NCBI GenBank assembly: GCA_030746295.1
Contig: JASLMY010000251.1
Location: 1 to 6,860 of the forward strand
Direction: 5' to 3'
From: Alphaproteobacteria bacterium
GTDB lineage: Bacteria; Pseudomonadota; Alphaproteobacteria; GCA-2731375
DNA: 6,860 bases
In this document: positions 1 to 4,200 of the stretch, piece after piece
Position numbering within the stretch: position 1 is the first letter of the stretch
Layout: the number at the start of each line of letters is the position of its first letter
Translations under genes and position numbers: made by a program
Notes under the pieces: model-generated
Told to the model about the DNA's origin: nothing
Database searches by the model: none
What the model saw: only the letters and a program-made list of their open reading frames with translations

Positions 1-1172
1 GCCTCGAAGAGCGTCGGGTCGTACTTCAGGTGCAGGCCGAAGCCGTCCTCGACCGCCACCACCTCCAGCGCCAGCTCGTACTCGCCTTCTTGGTGCAGGT
101 CGCGCGAGAGCTCCCAGGCCGGCGGCTGCACCGGGTCCTGATAGAGGAAGGCGGTCTCGAAGACCGGCGAGCGCTCGCCGAGGCCGAGGCCGAGCTCGCG
201 CACCAGGGCCGGAAACGGCAGCACCTGCGCCATGCCGTCGAGCAGCCGGCGCTGCAGCCCGGCCAGGGCCTCGCCGAAGGGGCCATCGCCCAGGCCGGCG
301 CTCCGCACCGGCAGCATCTCCATGAAAGGCCCGACCAGCCCTTGCGTCGCCGCCTCGCGCTGGTCTACCGGCATGCCGACGACGAGGTCGTCGCGCCCGC
401 TCAGCCGCGCCAGCAGCCCCTGCCAGGCCCCGAGCAGGACCGTCGAGGCGAAGAGGCCCCGCGCCGCCGCGAAGTCCCGCACCTCCTGGCCCAGCGATGC
501 CGGTAAGGCGCGGCAGAACGACGCCCCGGCGAAGGACGGTGCTGGCCCACGCGCGTGGTCGGTCGGCAGGTCCAACGGCGCCGGTAGATCCGACAGCACC
601 TCGCGCCAATAGGCCAAGCGGCGCGCGCCTTCTGCGCCCGTCAGCCGAGACTGCTCCCGGGCCTGGTAGGCGAGATAGCCCGAAGCGTCCGTGGCTGGGA
701 ATGCGGGCACGTTGCCCTCGGCCAGGGCCTGGTACGCCTCGACCACCGCCTCCATCACCAGCGGGAAGGAGCTGCTGTCGAAGATCACGTGATGGACGAC
801 GAGCAGGACCAGGGTCTCGTCGCCGTCATGCAGCAGAGAGCCCCGCAAAAGCGGCCCCCGCTCCAGGTCGAAGGGCGCGCGGACCCGATCCTCGATCCAC
901 GCCCGGTGCGCCGCCTCGCTCCAGCTCGCCGCCTCCTGCGTCTCGACCGCGAGGTCGGCGCCGTCGGGGCGAAGGCAGGGCGCGCCGTCGACCAGAACCA
1001 CCCGGCCGCCCAGAGCCGGCCAGCGCCGTCCCAACCACCGCACTGCTTCGCGCAAGGCTGCCCGGTCGTGCGGCTCGATCAGCCGCAGGCCCAGCGGCAC
1101 GTTGTAGGCGGCGCTCTCCGGATAGGTCCGCTGCAGCGCCCACAAGCCCCGCTGGCCCTCCGTCAGAGGCAA
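1..1172 (-). other. condensation (C) domain, nearly complete
   Basis: NRPS residues 34-424. The second His of HHVIFDS (His161, codon 789-791) is the expected catalytic base and Asp165 (777-779) the structural acid; both are present, so the domain looks active. In GPFMEMLPVR the Asn of the usual FVNTLPLR stretch is Glu318. The following LPFPALVRELG and SPVFETAFLYQD stretches match the late motifs of the family, and the window ends at the DPTLFEA region, near the end of the domain. The substrate side chain cannot be predicted without the adenylation domain. Confidence 0.92.
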
Positions 1173-1271
1173 GTCCGCCGCGGAAGTCGCCATCGCCCGC
1201 AGGTGGGCCTTGACCTCGTCGGCGGTCAGACGGCCCGACCGGTAGAGCACGAGGAGGTCCTCTGCCCTCAC
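1..1271 (-). CDS. nonribosomal peptide synthetase, 5' part: docking-like head plus condensation domain
   Basis: The first 423 full codons of an NRPS that runs off the left edge. The start is GTG at 1269-1271: it is preceded by a good ribosome binding site, overlaps the upstream TGA by four bases, and its frame is open to the left edge. Residues 1-33 form a short helical head. Residues 34-424 are a condensation (C) domain, which forms an amide bond between an upstream acyl group and an amino acid held on a carrier protein. Visible motifs are LPLTEGQRGLW (34-44), HHVIFDS (160-166, the HHxxxDG catalytic motif with Gly changed to Ser), YW (221-222), DDLVVGMPVDQR (294-305) and GPFMEMLPVR (314-323). 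Being first in the protein, and directly after a PKS ending in an ACP, the domain most likely accepts a polyketide chain. Adenylation and carrier domains would be expected beyond the left edge but cannot be seen. Confidence 0.95.
   Translation of the reverse strand, partial: MRAEDLLVLYRSGRLTADEVKAHLRAMATSAADLPLTEGQRGLWALQRTYPESAAYNVPLGLRLIEPHDRAALREAVRWLGRRWPALGGRVVLVDGAPCLRPDGADLAVETQEAASWSEAAHRAWIEDRVRAPFDLERGPLLRGSLLHDGDETLVLLVVHHVIFDSSSFPLVMEAVVEAYQALAEGNVPAFPATDASGYLAYQAREQSRLTGAEGARRLAYWREVLSDLPAPLDLPTDHARGPAPSFAGASFCRALPASLGQEVRDFAAARGLFASTVLLGAWQGLLARLSGRDDLVVGMPVDQREAATQGLVGPFMEMLPVRSAGLGDGPFGEALAGLQRRLLDGMAQVLPFPALVRELGLGLGERSPVFETAFLYQDPVQPPAWELSRDLHQEGEYELALEVVAVEDGFGLHLKYDPTLFE
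1173..1271 (-). other. N-terminal head of the NRPS, probable docking element
   Basis: Residues 1-33 before the condensation domain. LLVLYRSGRLTADEVKAHL (residues 6-24) predicts two short helices broken by Gly13 and Thr16. It is too short for a catalytic domain and sits where partner-binding elements of PKS/NRPS subunits occur. Confidence 0.6.
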
Positions 1272-1283
1272 GGCATTTCTCCC
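1268..1283 (-). promoter_or_regulatory. ribosome binding site and GTGA stop/start overlap
   Basis: On the minus strand the sequence reads GGGAG (1283-1279), a seven-base spacer, then GTG (1271-1269). The last two bases of that GTG plus the next A form the TGA stop of the PKS gene. The four-base overlap implies translational coupling, so the PKS and NRPS subunits would be made in linked amounts. The site decides the NRPS start: the nearby ATG at 1274-1276 is in the PKS frame and meets a stop two codons later. Confidence 0.85.
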
Positions 1284-4200
1284 GTCTCGATGATCCGTTC
1301 GGCCTCGTCCGTCGTGACTGTCCCCTCGATCAGGCTTTCAAGCGCCCGCGCCACCCAATCCTCGACCGTCTCGTCGAGCACCGGCTCGGATCGGGGGGCG
1401 GGTTCCGGTTCGGACGATGCGGCAAAGCGGTCCGGGTGGGTCTCCGCCAGGTAGGCCGCGAACGCGCTTATGGTCCGGTAGTCGAACAGCAGGGCCGGCA
1501 TGAGCCGGATATCCAGGCGGCTTTCCACCGCTTGGACCAGGCCGACGAGGCTGCGCGAGGTAAAGCCCAATTCCAGATACTCGACCGAAAGCGGCACCTC
1601 GGCGGGCGGAAGGTCGAGTATGGGCGCCGCCAGCTCACGAAGCAGGGCTTCGGCTTGCGTAACCGCCGGTGTCGCCGGCCCGGCCCGGCTCGAGGCGACG
1701 GTGGCGACCGACGGCGTCGCGGACGGCGCTTCCGGCACGGTATTCTCCGGCAGCCAATGCGGCTCCCGCGCAAAGGGATAGGTCGGCAGTCCGGCGATCC
1801 GACGACCGCGGCGGTCTCGATAGAGGACAGACCAGTCCACAGTCTCGCCGCCCGACCAGGCAGCGAGCAACGGGTCCGTCACGACCGGCGCCGTGCCGGC
1901 CTCGACGAAGCGCCGCAAGCCGTCGAGCAACGCCTCGCGGCTGCCGGCCTCGAAGCCGACGCGACTGGCCATGTCCTCGCGCCCTACCTGCAGGGAGTGG
2001 GCGAGGTCGTCCAGGCGCAGGTACGGCCGCGCCTCCACTGCCGCCAACAGGTTCGCCGCCACCGCCCGCAGGCGGTCGTCGTCCCGCGCCGACAACGGCA
2101 CGACCACCGGCAACGCTTCCGTTGCCTCGCGGTCGTCATGCGATTCGAACGCCTCGACCACCGCATGGGCGTACGATCCGGATATCCCGAAGGCACTCAC
2201 GCCGGCACGGCGAGGCCCGCCATCGGTTTGCCACGGCACGAGCTCGGTATTGATGGCGAGCGGCGAGCCGTCGAGATGGATGAAGCTGCTCAGGTTCTCG
2301 AAGGTGCCGAGGCGGGGAATCAGCCCGTGACGCATCTGCAGGATCACCTTGGCCAGCCCCACCAGGCCCGAGGTCGCCTCGGTATGTCCGACGTTGGCCT
2401 TGGCCGTGCCGATCGTGCAAGAACCCTTGGCCTCGGTGAAGCGGGCCAAGGCCTTCTTGATGCTTTGAACTTCGATGGAATCGCCTAGCCCGGTCGCGGT
2501 CCCGTGCGCCTCGATATAGCTGAGCGTCGCGGGGTCGATGCCGGCATCCGCCCAGGCCTTGAGCATCACGTTCTCTTCGCCCGCCACGCCCGGTGCGGTA
2601 AACGACGGCGTGCGCCCGCCATGCAGGGCGGCGGACCCTTTGATTACCGCATGGATCGGGTCGCCGTCCTCGAGGGCCCGGCGCAGCGGCTTCAAGAGGA
2701 GCGAGACCACCGCCTCGCCGGGGACGAACCCGTCGGCGGCCTCGTCGAAGGGGCGCGAGACCCCGCTCGGCGACAGCGCCTTCAGCTGCGAATAGAATCG
2801 GTAGTGCTCGGAGGACAACAAGAGATTGGCGCCGCCGACGAAGGCCATGCCGCATTCGCCGGCGCGCAAGGCGCGGACGGCGTCATGCAGCGCCACCAAC
2901 GATGAAGAACAGGCGGTGTTGACGACGACGCTGGGCCCATTGAGGTCGAAGCGGTAAGAGACTTGGTGCGCCGCCATGCTGGTCACTCCCGACCCGCCGT
3001 GAAGGTCGAGCGGGAGGTTCATCTCGGCGATCTTTTCCATGTAGCCACTGAGGCAGATGCCGGCGAAGACGCCGGTGTCGCTGCCCCGCAGCCGAGCCGC
3101 CACGCCGGCGTCCTCGGCGGCGGCATAGAAGCTCTGCAGCAAGAGCCGGGTCTGCGGGTCCATCCAGTCGGCCTCGCGGCCGTCGATGCCGAAGAACCCG
3201 GCATCGAAGGAACGGACGTCCTCGATGAAGCTGCCCCACTTGCAATAGGTGTGGTCGCCGGCTCCCGGGTCTGGGTCGAACCAGGGTGCGACGTCCCAGT
3301 GGTCGGCGGGCACCTCCTTGAACGAGGTCCTGCCGTCGCGCAAGTTCGCCCAGAATTGATCCAGGTCCGTCGCATCCGCGAGCAGCCCGGACATGCCGAT
3401 GACGGCAATGTCTTCCGGGCGCGGCGCTTCGCCCGACGCCGACGCCAGCCGGGGCGACGCGGTCGGCGGCACCTCCGGCAGGCTGCTCTTCGGGGCCGCC
3501 TCCCGAGGCTCCAGTTGCAGGATTCCGGACAGCTCGTCGGCGAATTCGTCGGCAAGGAAATCGGTGAGCTCGGCAATGTTCGGGTATTCGAACAGGGTCG
3601 TGGGCTCCAGCTCGACGCCGGCCGTCCGTTCGATCTCGGTCGAGAGTCGCAAGATGTCCGCGGAATCGAGCCCCATCTCCAGGAAGCTCTGCGTCGGCGA
3701 CAAGGTGGCGGCCGGCTCGTCGAGAATCGCGCGGACCTTCGCGACCACGAAGTCCCCGACGGCCGAGCCCAATGTCGCCGCCGCTGCGATCGTCGCCGGC
3801 TCGGCACGCTCCGCCGCCGGCACGAGCCTTTGCTGATGCACCCGCCTCAACGTGCAGCCGGTGCAGACGAGGACCGGGATGCCGTCGTCGTCCAGGACCG
3901 TCGCATCGAAGACCACGTACTCATCGGAGGCCTTCCGCAGACTTGCCGCCACCCAGCCGGCCTCGATCGACCGCCCCCGACGATGGACGACCTGCTTGAT
4001 TCCGAAGGGCAGGAAGGCGCCGTCCGCGAGGCCCACCGTGAACCACGTCGCCGCCTGAAAGGCACTGTAGAGGACCAGTGGGTGGAGGCCATATAGCTGA
4101 TCGTCGCGGGCCATGGCATCCCCGAGCGCGATCCGCGCCACCACTCGGTCGTGACCGTGCCACAACCGCCCGATGGTGTGGAAACTGGGGCCCACGTAGA

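Noticed and set aside
771..794. Possible heterocyclization (Cy) domain because of the D-S-S-S stretch after the His pair
   Set aside because: Cy domains replace the HHxxxDG motif with DxxxxDxxS. Here both His residues are present, so it is a condensation domain.
30..1213. Overlapping plus-strand open frames opposite the condensation domain
   Set aside because: The minus-strand frame carries all the condensation-domain motifs in order; the plus-strand products are low-complexity Arg/Pro/Ala sequences.
1274..1276. ATG as the start of the NRPS gene
   Set aside because: It is in the PKS frame, being the Met of the terminal GEMP, and is followed by CCG and TGA.
1436..2488. Plus-strand open frame of 350 codons
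   Set aside because: It lies opposite conserved KS2, linker and ACP3 coding. Its translation is rich in Arg, Gln and His with no recognisable domain, as expected for the antisense of GC-rich genes.
2963..4096. Plus-strand open frame of 377 codons
   Set aside because: Antisense to KS2, ACP2 and the dehydratase-like domain, all with clear family motifs; no domain is visible in the plus-strand translation.
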